A DNA stretch of 34,591 bases from DATHWB01 sp041744795 (GCA_041744795.1 JBGTKD010000149.1:1-34591), one strand, 5' to 3'; shown: positions 18,201 to 25,994, counted from the stretch's first letter. The notes: generated by a model from the sequence alone, not told the origin. A program made the numbers and translations.

Positions 18201-18374
18201 ACCGAAGACATCGCCGGTAAGTCGAACGGGACGATGACCGTCGTCGACTTCGGGACGTTCCCAGGAAACTCCGAAGAGTTGGGCGTAATGCTCGTCACAA
18301 ACGGAGATCGCGGTGCAGGAAACCGCGGAGGTGCGACGCACGCCACAGAGGCGATGTTGTTCCTCGTTAAGTAA
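15285..18374 (+). CDS. Secreted subtilisin-family serine protease (S8) with I9 prodomain and PA domain
   Basis: 1029 residues. The ATG at 15285 has GGAGGG four bases upstream; the in-frame GTG at 15273 lacks such a site. Residues 1-23 are a Sec signal peptide ending in PAGA. An inhibitor-I9-like propeptide follows (about 60-150, ARVLIRLKDPAV onward). The triad is D184 (AVLDSGID), H254 (GHGTHVAH) and S563 (GGTSGAAPMVAG), with oxyanion Asn N351 (ASAGNSGD). S563 sits in GTSGAA rather than the usual GTSMA. A PA domain is inserted at about 390-515 (LIVLVDRGACNFTAKI). From about residue 640 come beta-rich Fn3-like segments, and near residue 860 an acidic, calcium-loop-like DVNQDGIDDY. Role: extracellular protein breakdown. 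A terminator follows. Confidence 0.95.
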   Translation: MRRRLIVLVAVFTTAFAATPAGAMPDRAADRAIPDAVGELRLNAPMTDQMSAAQIDALLGTGDGPARVLIRLKDPAVAESGLRGRAAAQARKAVADSQEDLLTRVMAHDPTARVLGSVQLVLNAVFIEVDRAAIGDILAEPDVFRVVPVADYELDLSETVSYIGSSAVQNSGFDGAGVSVAVLDSGIDYTHAALGGSGDLDDYDLATANPAVVVPELFPNSKVVGGYDFVGSTWPSGDLAPDPDPIDDGPEAGHGTHVAHIIAGEGGVAPGADLYALKVCSSVSTSCSGIALLQAMEFAVDPNGDGDPSDAVDIINMSLGSPYGQPFDDDLSLAVDNASALGVLTVASAGNSGDKPYVMGTPSAAPSALSVAQTQVPSAGLQLIAFEGRDIPAVFQPWSAELAGPITGIAQYGDGAGGNLNGCASFAAGSLAGLIVLVDRGACNFTAKIKNIGDAGGAVGIIGLIAPGDPFSGGDGGERPIDIPGYMISQADANFIKANIDGTAEATVDPANQLPLIGQMVGSSSRGPSNQFNQLKPEIGAPGASVSAIAGSGTDTGPFGGTSGAAPMVAGSAALVLHAMPHLSPAEVKSLLMNTGDTAIDTDPFSGLAPVSRIGGGEVRVDSALAAQAAAWDVATNSGALSFGYVEVAKDTVQLQRQVRVRNYSNSAVVYNISPSFRFAGDDTGAVSISAPKSVRVQAGKDAVFNVRMTIKGALLPANFMNSGSMGANPLALNANEFDGYLTLDDGTQPIHLAWHVLPRKSSDLAGRQGLDVTSGQDQVSLRNNGVGVAQNDAYSLVAVSGQLPVGERGELSPTPDIRAVGVNTYPVPAGYCSGQASFVWAFAVNTWEPQSHLLPVTHQVWLDVNQDGIDDYVVLNRDASGLGGLGDGRQLAWVLNLETGSLSAYFFAEHATNTGNTVLLICGEQVGLTGTDILSTKVNMAVVAQDFYFGGPGDEVDGLTITPYGERYYAMTEDIAGKSNGTMTVVDFGTFPGNSEELGVMLVTNGDRGAGNRGGATHATEAMLFLVK

Positions 18375-18388
18375 GCGAGCGACTGCTA

Positions 18389-18422
18389 CAGGAGGGGCGG
18401 GATGCAGAACCCGCCCCTCCTG
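18389..18422. terminator. Bidirectional terminator between convergent genes
   Basis: CAGGAGGGGCGGG and CCCGCCCCTCCTG form a 13-bp perfect G+C-rich stem with an 8-base loop. It starts 14 bases after the subtilase stop and ends 13 bases before the stop of the leftward lipoprotein gene. A loose T-rich tract (TTCTCTTGCTCATTT) follows on the plus strand. Position and symmetry suit termination of both convergent genes. Confidence 0.75.
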
Positions 18423-18435
18423 CGCGTTCTCTTGC

Positions 18436-18984
18436 TCATTTATCTGGTGGCGTGATCGTCGACCCCTCGCACAATTTGAACGAACCCCGTTCGGTCAGTC
18501 GGTAGTCGTACCTGGCCCCATCCGCCACCTCTAGTTCAACGTGGTATCCGGGTGTGATCACCTGCGGGTATACCTGTCCCGGTTCCGGACACCCCAGAGA
18601 CCCATCCGGCCATTCGTATGCCTGCGCCCTCACCACCGCAAAAGCAGAAGTCAACAGCCCGGTGCGTTCGGCCGCATCGTCAAGTACTTCCATCAGGAGA
18701 GCCTGGGGTACCTCGCCAACGACGGGAGCCGACGTTGCAGGCACCTCGTCGCCCGAGGGCTTGGTGGATGTGGGCTGTGTGGTCTCGGGAGCATCGTCGT
18801 CTGACGGCATTGTGGAGCCTCCGGTCGAATCGGACTGGGCGGTGCCGGTCGCAGTCGAAGCCGGAGCCGTCGAGGTGCTTTGTGAGGCTGCGACGTCGCC
18901 AGATTCATCGTCGGCCACAACCAACGGTGCGCCACACGCTGTCACCACGGCTGCTATTCCAACGAGAAGGTAGATGTTCCTCAC
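18436..18984 (-). CDS. Putative lipoprotein with WPDGSLGCP-type domain
   Basis: 182 residues from a GTG at 18984 with GGGAG upstream; a longer in-frame reading has no signal at its front. The start RNIYLLVGIAAVVTACG is a lipoprotein signal with lipobox VTAC. Residues 22-85 are a low-complexity Ser/Thr/Pro/Asp linker. The C-terminal domain has WPDGSLGCPEPGQVYPQV, then PGYHVELEVADGARYDYRL and a final FKLCEG. The two Cys probably form a disulphide. This WxDxSLGCP...Y.Q...PGY...Y.YR...C pattern recurs, to my knowledge, in uncharacterised exported proteins of several phyla. Function unknown; location inferred as the outer face of the membrane. Confidence 0.8.
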   Translation of the reverse strand: MRNIYLLVGIAAVVTACGAPLVVADDESGDVAASQSTSTAPASTATGTAQSDSTGGSTMPSDDDAPETTQPTSTKPSGDEVPATSAPVVGEVPQALLMEVLDDAAERTGLLTSAFAVVRAQAYEWPDGSLGCPEPGQVYPQVITPGYHVELEVADGARYDYRLTERGSFKLCEGSTITPPDK

Positions 18985-19142
18985 TATTGACCACTCCCTG
19001 GAGCCGCGAGAACGTTTGCAGGTCAAGATTACGCCGACACCCGGTTTAGGACTGCTCTGCGAGGTCCAGAGAGCGTGTCTTGGCCCCACATCAGACTGAG
19101 CGCCCGCGTAGTGTTGGTCGAACGCAAGACCCCGGGGAACTC

Positions 19143-19532
19143 ATGTCCGAATGGATGGACGACATCAACAAGCTGACCGTCGAGAACGACAACTTCCGTA
19201 CCGTCGTCTTCACAGGCGAGCACACCCAACTGACACTGATGCGGCTGGCTCCAGGCGAGGAGATCGGGTGGGAGGCCCACAGCAATCTCGATCAATTTGT
19301 CCGATTGGAACAGGGCCAAGCCCTGGTGGAGTTCGGCCGCACAGAAGATCGGGTGGACGCAAGGCACGAAGTCTCGGAGGATTGGGCGTTCATCGTGCCT
19401 GCAGGGGTGTGGCACAACGTCGTCAATACCGGAGACGAGGACGTGAAGCTCTACTCCCTCTATTCGCCCCCCGAGCATCCGGGCGGCACGGTGCATCGCA
19501 CCAAGGCCGAGGCCGACAGCGCCGAACACTGA
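19143..19532 (+). CDS. Cupin domain protein
   Basis: 129 residues forming one small beta-barrel of the cupin_2 type. APGEEIGWEAHSNLDQFVRLEQGQALVEFG contains motif 1, with the His and a Gln/Glu in place of part of the HxH pattern, and PAGVWHNVVNTGDEDVKLYSLYSPPEHP is motif 2 with the second-site His. The conserved end PPEHPGGTVHRTKAEAD is typical of the mannose-6-phosphate-isomerase-like cupins found in many bacteria. No enzyme activity can be assigned; metal binding is likely. The start is the ATG at 19143; the same frame is open 21 codons upstream without a ribosome site. The next gene follows on the same strand after about 90 bases. Confidence 0.88.
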   Translation: MSEWMDDINKLTVENDNFRTVVFTGEHTQLTLMRLAPGEEIGWEAHSNLDQFVRLEQGQALVEFGRTEDRVDARHEVSEDWAFIVPAGVWHNVVNTGDEDVKLYSLYSPPEHPGGTVHRTKAEADSAEH

Positions 19533-19625
19533 GAAACGACCCGCACATCACCGCGCCCGCGCGGGTACTTTCGGCAATGAGCGCCGAAGAGGAGATCCCA
19601 GATGTACCGGGAAGAGGAGAGACCA

Positions 19626-20003
19626 ATGCCTCATTGGACCGAGTTGGAGATTCCTACGGAGAAAATGAAGGAGGTCGCCGGTCGCCGAGGAGTGGATCCG
19701 ATCCGTATGTACGTAACGGAGTTCGACACGAATGTGGAGGTCGAGCGGGATGTCTTCGTGCGGTACCTTCTCAATCCACTACCGGTCTTGACGGGGAAAG
19801 CGGCCAGGTCGCAAGACGACGACCCGGAAGCTGACAAGGAGTTGGACGGTCTCGTCCTCCCGGGCGTCGAGGACAACTGGAGCGTCGTGACGGTGATCAG
19901 GAACCATCACCGGGGTCTGAATCCGCGGGTGAACTTCATGGTGGCCACTGTGTCGACCGAGGAGGAGACCGTGTACCAGGACGTCTACAAACAGCTCGAC
20001 TGA
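19626..20003 (+). CDS. Unrecognised 125-residue protein
   Basis: No family recognised. The start chosen is the ATG at 19626, with GAGGAGAG four bases before it; an in-frame ATG at 19602 also has a good AGAGGAGA, so the protein could be eight residues longer. The sequence is soluble and charged, with an acidic middle (SQDDDPEADKELDG) followed by an apparent beta-alpha segment (NWSVVTVIRNHHRGLNPRVNFMVATVS). No signal, no membrane helix. It is downstream of the cupin gene and converges on the cyclase/NTPase gene with an 11-base gap. Confidence 0.65.
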   Translation: MPHWTELEIPTEKMKEVAGRRGVDPIRMYVTEFDTNVEVERDVFVRYLLNPLPVLTGKAARSQDDDPEADKELDGLVLPGVEDNWSVVTVIRNHHRGLNPRVNFMVATVSTEEETVYQDVYKQLD

Positions 20004-20014
20004 TGGCGCACGAG

Positions 20015-22840
20015 CTAGGCGTTTCTGGCGGTTGCGAGTCGGGCGGCTTCAGTTAGTCCCAGCTCTGCGCCTTTCTCCGAGAGACGACTGAAGTCACTGG
20101 CTGACAGGCGCTCGCTGAGCTGGCGTCGCGCGACAGCGGCGTGGGTGGCTTCAAAGCGGGGCAGGACCATCCCCATCTGGTCCAGATGCGCCCCGGCGGA
20201 TCCGAGGAGCACCGCCGCGTCGCGGGGTGCGTCGGTGGCCAGGATCCAGCCATGGAACTCGACAACGAGCGGAGCTTCTGGCACGACGTAGACGACGGCG
20301 TCAGCGAGCGCCAAGCGCAGCCTGGCCTCGGCAGCGCTGTTGTCGCCTTCCCACCAATCGACGAGAGCGAGATGGCGAACCACCCATGGGCGACCCATCG
20401 GCGAGCCCACCCGCCCGAACTCCTCCAGCGCCTTTTCGAGGATGACGCGGGCCGCCGGGAGTTCGCCACCGATCAGGTTGGCGCGCCCTAGATACGCCAG
20501 GGACCACGCGATGACGCTCCCCAGCCCTTCTTGAGTCCCCATTTCGAGGGCCTCTTCGACTCGCTCACGGGCCTCGGATGGGTCACCGTGATTGAGTCCT
20601 ATCTCGCCGACCGCCAATAGAGCGTCGGCGATCGCATAGGTGTTGCCCGTGGCCCGGCTCCGTTCAACTGCCTCGGTGGCCAAATCCATGGCGCGTCCGA
20701 TGTCACCCCTGTCCGCCACCACCAGCGACAGGCTGGCGAGCACGTGGCTCAAGACGAGATCGTCGCCGGCAGCCCGCGCCGAGGCGAGTGCTTCCTCGAA
20801 CAGCTCGCACGCGGCTCCCAGATCGCCTTCTTTGTGGGGGATGCTCGCCAGCCTTGCCAGGCTCCACGCAGCCGTGTGCGTGTCGTCGAGCTCTTGAGCG
20901 AGGCGGCGTGCTGCGTCGAGGTGATGACGGGCCGCCTCGATATCACCTATGTCTGCGGCAAGGTCGCCGCAAGCGAGGTGGGCTCGCGCCTGGAGATCAG
21001 AAGGAACGCGCTGGCCGGTGAGTGCCCGTTCGAGCCGCCGTCTTCCCTCCGCACCCTGGCCCCGTTGCTTCCAAAGCACCGTGGCACCGATTGCGATACG
21101 CAAGGCCACGTCGTCCGCTCCGTATTCATTCGCCGCCTCGAAGGCTGCGTGAAGATTGTCTCTTTCGCTGTCCAGACGGTCCAACCACTCACCGAGATCG
21201 GAGCCGTCCCGTGCTTCATGCGCCCGATCCGCTAGCGCGGCGAAGAAGCGGGCATGGTTGGAGCGGCTCCGGCCGGTGGCATCCGAATCGAGTTGTTCCG
21301 CCGCGAATGCACGAAGGGGCTCCAGCATCCGGAAACGCTTGCTCTCTGGTTCCCGCCTGACGAGCGACTTGTCGGCGAGGGACGCAAGCCTTGCCAGGAC
21401 TCCTCTCTCGTCGTCCTCAGAGACTGCGGCCACCGCTGCCGGCTCGAACCCCCCATGAAAGACCGACAACGTGGCGAAGAGGCGTTGCTCCGGGGGGCTG
21501 AGGAGATCGAAACTCCAACGGGCGGCGGCGCGCAATGTGCCGTGACGTCCTCGGTCCTGTCTTTGCCGATCGAGGAGATCCAGCGCACGGGCGAGACCGT
21601 CGACCATTTCGACAGGAGTCAGGGAGGCCGAGGTCGCAGCGGCCAGTTCAATCGCCAGAGGTAGGCCGTCGAGATGGGCGCAGATTCTCGTCACGTCACC
21701 CACGTTGTCCTCGGTGAGCCGGAAGGAGGGAACGACCAGTGCTGCTCGTTCTGTGAAAAGTTGGACGGCGTCGTAGCGGGAGGCCGCCGATGGCAGAAGA
21801 GTTGCATCCGGGAACGGCATTGGAGGGACGCGATGCACTACCTCGCCGGGTAGACCGATCCGTTCGCGGCTGGTCGTCAACACGTTGACCGCCGGGCCGC
21901 GGGTGAGCACTTGTTGGATGAGGTCGACCACGCCGGGGAGAACGTGCTCACAGTTATCGAGGATTACGAGAGTGGTGAGGGGAGCCAGACTGGTTACGAC
22001 GGTGTCGAGCGCCGTTGTGCCGGTGCTCGGTCGCGCCTCAATGCCAGAAGCAACTTGAACGGCCACTTCGGCGTCGTCGGCAGCCGCAGACAGGTCGATC
22101 ATCCAGATCCCGTCCGGGAAGCGCCCACGAAGCAAAGAAGCGACCTTCAATGCCAACCGGGTCTTTCCGACGCCACCCTCGCCGGTCAGCGTGACCAATC
22201 GGCTGGCATGCACCAGCTTGTCGATTGCGGCGAGCTCCCCGGTTCGGCCAACGAACGAGGACATCTCTCCGGGAAGGTTGTGATTGTGCGTCGTCGGAGA
22301 ATCGAGCGGTGGGAACTCGCGGCGGAGCCGCGGTCCCGCCAGTTGGTAGATCTGTTGGGATCCGTCGAGGTCACGTAGGCGGTAGCGACCGAGGTCGACG
22401 AGGGTCAAGGGAGGCGTTGGCTGATGTGCGATCAGGTCGGCAGTGTCCTCGGAAACGACGATCTGACCCCCGTGGGCGGTTGCCATGATCCGTTGACATC
22501 GATTGACCTCAAGACCGATGACGTCGTTCCCGCGTACGTCGGCATCGCCGGAATGAACCGCCATACGGACCGACGCGGCTCCTCCGAGCGCGTCGCGTTG
22601 GGAGACCAGTTCTGATTGGCCTGCGGCGGTGGCTTCGATGGCAGCTTGCGGGTCGGAGAACAGGGCCAACAGGCCGTCTCCGAGATTCTTGACGACCCGT
22701 CCCCCGAAGCGTTCGAATATTGCGGCGAGGATCTGGTCGTGCAAAGAGATCGCGGCGGATGCGCTCGTCGGGTGGTCCACCCAGAGACGCGTGGAACCCT
22801 CGATGTCGGTGAACACAAATGTGTGGGCCGGGCTTGGCAC
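20015..22840 (-). CDS. Class III nucleotide cyclase domain + NB-ARC-type ATPase + TPR regulator
   Basis: About 941 residues from a GTG at 22840 (AAGGTGG seven bases upstream); a GTG seven codons further up is also possible. The cyclase domain (1-165) keeps the full set visible to me: D12 (FTDIEGSTRLW), K51 and D55 (VVKNLGDG), Asp in NDVIG, and N/R in VNRCQRIM. The STAND ATPase has Walker A GEGGVGKTR, Walker B LVILDNCEHVLPG, LTTSRERIGLPG and GLPLAIELAAATS. From about residue 500 to the end are helical TPR-type repeats (ACGDLAADIGDIEAARHHLD, ACELFEEALASARAAGD and so on). There is no C-terminal helix-turn-helix, unlike LuxR/MalT relatives. Output inferred: cAMP or cGMP, or nucleotide-sensing control. 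Paralogue of 1-1949. Confidence 0.92.
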   Translation of the reverse strand: MPSPAHTFVFTDIEGSTRLWVDHPTSASAAISLHDQILAAIFERFGGRVVKNLGDGLLALFSDPQAAIEATAAGQSELVSQRDALGGAASVRMAVHSGDADVRGNDVIGLEVNRCQRIMATAHGGQIVVSEDTADLIAHQPTPPLTLVDLGRYRLRDLDGSQQIYQLAGPRLRREFPPLDSPTTHNHNLPGEMSSFVGRTGELAAIDKLVHASRLVTLTGEGGVGKTRLALKVASLLRGRFPDGIWMIDLSAAADDAEVAVQVASGIEARPSTGTTALDTVVTSLAPLTTLVILDNCEHVLPGVVDLIQQVLTRGPAVNVLTTSRERIGLPGEVVHRVPPMPFPDATLLPSAASRYDAVQLFTERAALVVPSFRLTEDNVGDVTRICAHLDGLPLAIELAAATSASLTPVEMVDGLARALDLLDRQRQDRGRHGTLRAAARWSFDLLSPPEQRLFATLSVFHGGFEPAAVAAVSEDDERGVLARLASLADKSLVRREPESKRFRMLEPLRAFAAEQLDSDATGRSRSNHARFFAALADRAHEARDGSDLGEWLDRLDSERDNLHAAFEAANEYGADDVALRIAIGATVLWKQRGQGAEGRRRLERALTGQRVPSDLQARAHLACGDLAADIGDIEAARHHLDAARRLAQELDDTHTAAWSLARLASIPHKEGDLGAACELFEEALASARAAGDDLVLSHVLASLSLVVADRGDIGRAMDLATEAVERSRATGNTYAIADALLAVGEIGLNHGDPSEARERVEEALEMGTQEGLGSVIAWSLAYLGRANLIGGELPAARVILEKALEEFGRVGSPMGRPWVVRHLALVDWWEGDNSAAEARLRLALADAVVYVVPEAPLVVEFHGWILATDAPRDAAVLLGSAGAHLDQMGMVLPRFEATHAAVARRQLSERLSASDFSRLSEKGAELGLTEAARLATARNA

Positions 22841-22985
22841 CGTCTGACCACCTTGGCGCACCCCAACCTACTGGTCGAGTTGACCCGGCGAGACGGGATA
22901 AAGCCTATGCACCGCGCGTGGCGTACGTGCTACCCGGCCGCGGCGCGCAGCTGTCGACTATCAGTAGAGCCGAGCCCTCGTCTGG

Positions 22986-23186
22986 CTATTCGACGACAAA
23001 GGTGAGCTTCATGCCCACGTGGTATTCGGTCACCCGACCGTTGTCTACCTTCACTTTGATGTCGTTGATCCAGGCCTCTCTGACGCCCTTGATGGTCTCG
23101 GAGGCGCGGGCGAGTCCGACAGACACGGCGTCTTCGATCGATTCGTTCGATCGGGAGGTGATCTCGATCACTTTGGCGATTGACAT
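22986..23186 (-). CDS. Dodecin family flavin-binding protein
   Basis: 66 residues, the normal dodecin length. It opens SIAKVIEITSRSNESIEDAV, has the helix VGLARASETIKGV, then EAWINDIKVKVDNGRVTEYHVGMKLTFVVE, the beta-alpha-beta-beta layout of dodecins. The Trp in EAWIND sits where bacterial dodecins stack flavin dimers. Dodecins assemble as hollow dodecamers that store FMN or FAD and limit its photochemistry. AAGGAG is well spaced from the ATG. A GTTT-N16-GGGTAG promoter lies about 30 bases upstream (23218-23243), suggesting stress-sigma control. Convergent with nothing; the leftward cyclase/NTPase start is 145 bases beyond its stop. Confidence 0.95.
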   Translation of the reverse strand: MSIAKVIEITSRSNESIEDAVSVGLARASETIKGVREAWINDIKVKVDNGRVTEYHVGMKLTFVVE

Positions 23187-23217
23187 AAGGAGCTCCTTGT
23201 TGTGGTCCTCGTGGCCC

Positions 23218-23243
23218 CTACCCGATGGTCGTGGCTCCCAAAC
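23218..23243 (-). promoter_or_regulatory. Sigma-B/sigma-F-type promoter of dodecin gene
   Basis: On the minus strand GTTT (23243-23240) and GGGTAG (23223-23218) are separated by exactly 16 bases. This fits the GTTT-N15/17-GGGTAT pattern of actinobacterial SigF/SigB-type sigma factors. The predicted start would lie near 23211, giving a leader of about 25 bases before the ATG at 23186. Confidence 0.65.
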
Positions 23244-23381
23244 CCACCCCTCGGTAGCTCGCGAACTTCTTCAAGCTCACGTCCTAGACAGAACATGCGC
23301 GGAGCGCCAGCACCGGTTGGACCAATGGGGAACATGCTTAGGTGAGCACCGGGTAGCGTGCGGCGGTCCACCCGGAAAGCC

Positions 23382-24284
23382 ATGAGTCTCGTACGCCACA
23401 AAACCCCAACCGGCCGTCCTCTGTGGGCCGCACTCGCTGGGGCCGTCATCATTTCCTTTTCGGCAATTCTCTTCCAACTATCCGGTGTTACCGCCTCGAC
23501 TGGGACGTTCTTCCGGGCCTTCTACGCGTTGGTTGCGATCCAGCTCGCACTGGCTTTCAGCAAGGCGCCGGTCGTGCGAACCGGACGGGAACGAAGCATC
23601 GCGGTCGGCGCGGGAGTGTTTCTCGCCGTCGACATCTGGCTCTGGCAAACCGCGATCGGCCACATTGGGACGGGTCTCGCCACCCTCATCGCCAATAGCC
23701 AGGTCGTGATCGTGTCGCTTCTCGCCTGGGCGATCCTGTCGGAGCGTCCCTCTACGAGAACGTTCGTCTCGATGCCTGTCGTAATGGGTGGTCTGGTTCT
23801 CATCACCGGTCTCGGCGGTGCCGACGCTTTCGGATCCGACCCGGTACTAGGAGTCGTACTGGCCGTAATTGCTGCGGTGTTCTACTCGGCGTTTCTCATG
23901 CTCTATCGGCGGGCAAACACGAGCCTTGGACCGGTGCTTAGGGTTCTACGTGACGTGCTCGTGGGTTCGACAGCCGGGGGTCTGGTGGCCGGATTCATCA
24001 GTGGTGATCTCGACTTCCTTCCTTCTTGGCCCGCCCACGGATGGCTGCTGGCCTTGGCCCTTGGAGCCCAGGTGTGGGGATGGATGTTGATCGGCTACGC
24101 CCTCCCCCGCCTGCCGTCAGCCCACACCTCCTTCGCCATCCTCCTGCAGCCGTCGCTCACATTGGTGTGGGGGGCGATCATCTTCACCGAGCGCCCGTCG
24201 ATCATTCAGTGGGTCGGCGTCGGGATCGTTCTCGTAGGTATCGCGACCGTCACCCTTCCGAGCCAACAGCGGGTTGAGTTCTAG
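23382..24284 (+). CDS. EamA/DMT-family transporter
   Basis: 300 residues, ten hydrophobic segments arranged as two five-helix EamA repeats (about 12-140 and 155-295). Marks are FFRAFYALVA in repeat 1, IANSQVVIVSLLAWAILSERPS at the end of repeat 1, and LLQPSLTLVWGAIIFTERPS at the matching place in repeat 2. The family exports or exchanges metabolites such as amino acids or nucleotide sugars; substrate unknown. The ATG at 23382 follows GGAAAG; an in-frame GTG eight codons upstream is the alternative. It is divergent from dodecin and convergent with the LLM oxidoreductase, with only two bases between stops. Confidence 0.9.
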   Translation: MSLVRHKTPTGRPLWAALAGAVIISFSAILFQLSGVTASTGTFFRAFYALVAIQLALAFSKAPVVRTGRERSIAVGAGVFLAVDIWLWQTAIGHIGTGLATLIANSQVVIVSLLAWAILSERPSTRTFVSMPVVMGGLVLITGLGGADAFGSDPVLGVVLAVIAAVFYSAFLMLYRRANTSLGPVLRVLRDVLVGSTAGGLVAGFISGDLDFLPSWPAHGWLLALALGAQVWGWMLIGYALPRLPSAHTSFAILLQPSLTLVWGAIIFTERPSIIQWVGVGIVLVGIATVTLPSQQRVEF

Positions 24285-24286
24285 GC

Positions 24287-25102
24287 CTAAAGGAATCGTT
24301 CGGCGAAAGGCTCGATGACTGCTCGACCGCCCGATGGCCAGCCGCAAACGAGATAGCCAAAGCCAATGGCCTCGAATTCGGCGATGGTTCGGCCCAGGGT
24401 GTCGTGATCTTCCTCGAGAGACAGCGAACCCGCCCTGAGGAGATCACTCGGGTCGCGACCGAAACGCTCGGCGTGGTCGCTCATCCGCTGTGACTTCTCC
24501 TGGAGCGACGCAGGGCTGCCGTAGCAATGCCAGACGTCGGCATAGCGGGCGGTGATAGGCATCATGCGCTTCTCGCCTTTGGCCCCGATCCAAATCGGGG
24601 GATGGGGCTTCTGAACGGGTTTCGGATTGAGCGTGGCATCAGCGACCTGGAAGTGCCGGCCTTCGAATGAGAACCCATCGGTGGTCAGGAGACCCCGCAA
24701 GACTTGGACCGCCTCCTCGAAAGCATCAACCCGCTCGCCGGTATCGGGGAAAGGGATGGCCATTTCCCGATGCTCCTTCTCAAACCAAGCGGCGCCGTAG
24801 CTCAGTTCGAGTCGCCCGTTCGACGCGTGGTCGATCGTGATCGCTTCCGCTGCATATATGGCCGGATGGCGGTAGGTCATTCCAGCAACGAGAAGTCCCA
24901 GGCGGACCTCGGTGGTTATCCCGCTCCACGCGGCCAATGTGGTGCTGCCCTCAAAGCACTCTCCTGGACCCTCGCCATACATGGGCTGGAAGTGTTCGAA
25001 CCCCCAGACACCATCAAAACCGAGCTCCTCGGCGAACCGAACACGGGACACATTCTCATCCCAGGACATACGTTGCTGGGCGACGTCGAGACCAAAGCGC
25101 AT
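24287..25102 (-). CDS. LLM-class flavin-dependent (FMN or F420) oxidoreductase
   Basis: 271 residues, a bacterial-luciferase-like TIM barrel. It begins MRFGLDVAQQRMSWDENVSR, continues FAEELGFDGVWGFEHF, then RLGLLVAGMTYRHPAIYAAEAITIDHASNGRLELSYGAAW, which is the typical phosphate-binding and barrel pattern, and PHPPIWIGAKGEKR. In actinobacteria this branch is often F420-dependent, but cofactor choice cannot be fixed from sequence alone. The reaction is a hydride transfer or monooxygenation on an unknown small molecule. It lies 55 bases downstream of an alpha/beta hydrolase gene on the same strand, so the two may share a transcript. Confidence 0.9.
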   Translation of the reverse strand: MRFGLDVAQQRMSWDENVSRVRFAEELGFDGVWGFEHFQPMYGEGPGECFEGSTTLAAWSGITTEVRLGLLVAGMTYRHPAIYAAEAITIDHASNGRLELSYGAAWFEKEHREMAIPFPDTGERVDAFEEAVQVLRGLLTTDGFSFEGRHFQVADATLNPKPVQKPHPPIWIGAKGEKRMMPITARYADVWHCYGSPASLQEKSQRMSDHAERFGRDPSDLLRAGSLSLEEDHDTLGRTIAEFEAIGFGYLVCGWPSGGRAVIEPFAERFL

Positions 25103-25157
25103 ATCAGTTGTCTAGCAGGCGTGACTAAATACCCCAGTGGGTGTGACAGCCGTCTCG

Positions 25158-25994
25158 CTAAAGAACGCGGCCAGCGAGGAACTTCTCGATTAGCGGGTTG
25201 ACCACTCCAGGGTGGGTAACCGGGGCCATGTGTCCCAGGTCCGGAAATTCGACGACCTCCACCTGAGGCAGAACCCCCGTCAGAACACGGGCCACCTCGC
25301 GGGACGACAATGGTGACCGACCTCCCAACAAAAAGAGCATCGGGATATTGAGTGCGGCGAAGGCTCCAATGGGAGTGGGCTCATTACACAGAGCGTGACG
25401 CCAACCTTCGACGTTCACAATCGAGTCGGCGACGACTGGCTTACGGTCATCGGGTATCGAGGCAAAAGCTCCGGGGCCCGCCCAGTAATCGATGAACCGG
25501 GCAGCAGCAGCATGCCGATCTCCGGCCTCAAGGAAGGAAACGGCGTCGTCAACCACCGCGTTGATCTCGCGGAAGCCCTCCTGGTCGGGAGACTCCTGAG
25601 CTAGAAGGGCAAAAAGCGTCGGCTCGTACAGGACCATCGCACCGATCTGTTCCGGAAACGTGAGAGCAGCCATGAGCGCCACCGAGCCTCCATAGGAATG
25701 GCCGACTATCGAGCACCCTCCCCCGGCCCGCTCTAGAACGGGTGCGAGGAGTGATACCTCATCGCCCAGCACGACCTCTTGTTCGCGCGGCCATGGTGGA
25801 CTCTTCCCCGCGCCGTGAGAGTCGGGCGCAAACACCCGGAACCTGTCAGAAAGGAGCTCCATCAGCGTGCGCCACTGAACCGAGCTACTGGCATTGGAAT
25901 GGAGACAGACAACCCCGGGTCCATCTCCCGACTCCCGATAGAAGACGCCGACCGGGTCAGTCCCAGGTTCTATGTCTGGTGTCTCTAGTCCCAC
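25158..25994 (-). CDS. Alpha/beta hydrolase
   Basis: 278 residues from a GTG; no clear Shine-Dalgarno. The oxyanion region is VVCLHSNASSSVQW, the nucleophile elbow GHSYGGS, and the catalytic His is in DLGHMAPVTHP. The strand that normally ends in Gly-x-x-Asp reads FLLGGRSPLSS, so the usual acid is not evident there and may sit elsewhere, as in some branches of the superfamily. A helical lid spans about residues 130-200. Cytoplasmic esterase-like enzyme with unknown substrate, probably in a two-gene unit with the LLM oxidoreductase. Confidence 0.85.
   Translation of the reverse strand: MGLETPDIEPGTDPVGVFYRESGDGPGVVCLHSNASSSVQWRTLMELLSDRFRVFAPDSHGAGKSPPWPREQEVVLGDEVSLLAPVLERAGGGCSIVGHSYGGSVALMAALTFPEQIGAMVLYEPTLFALLAQESPDQEGFREINAVVDDAVSFLEAGDRHAAAARFIDYWAGPGAFASIPDDRKPVVADSIVNVEGWRHALCNEPTPIGAFAALNIPMLFLLGGRSPLSSREVARVLTGVLPQVEVVEFPDLGHMAPVTHPGVVNPLIEKFLAGRVL

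Noticed and set aside
23350..23355. GGGTAG upstream of the EamA-type gene as a sigma-B promoter
   Set aside because: No GTTT at suitable distance.
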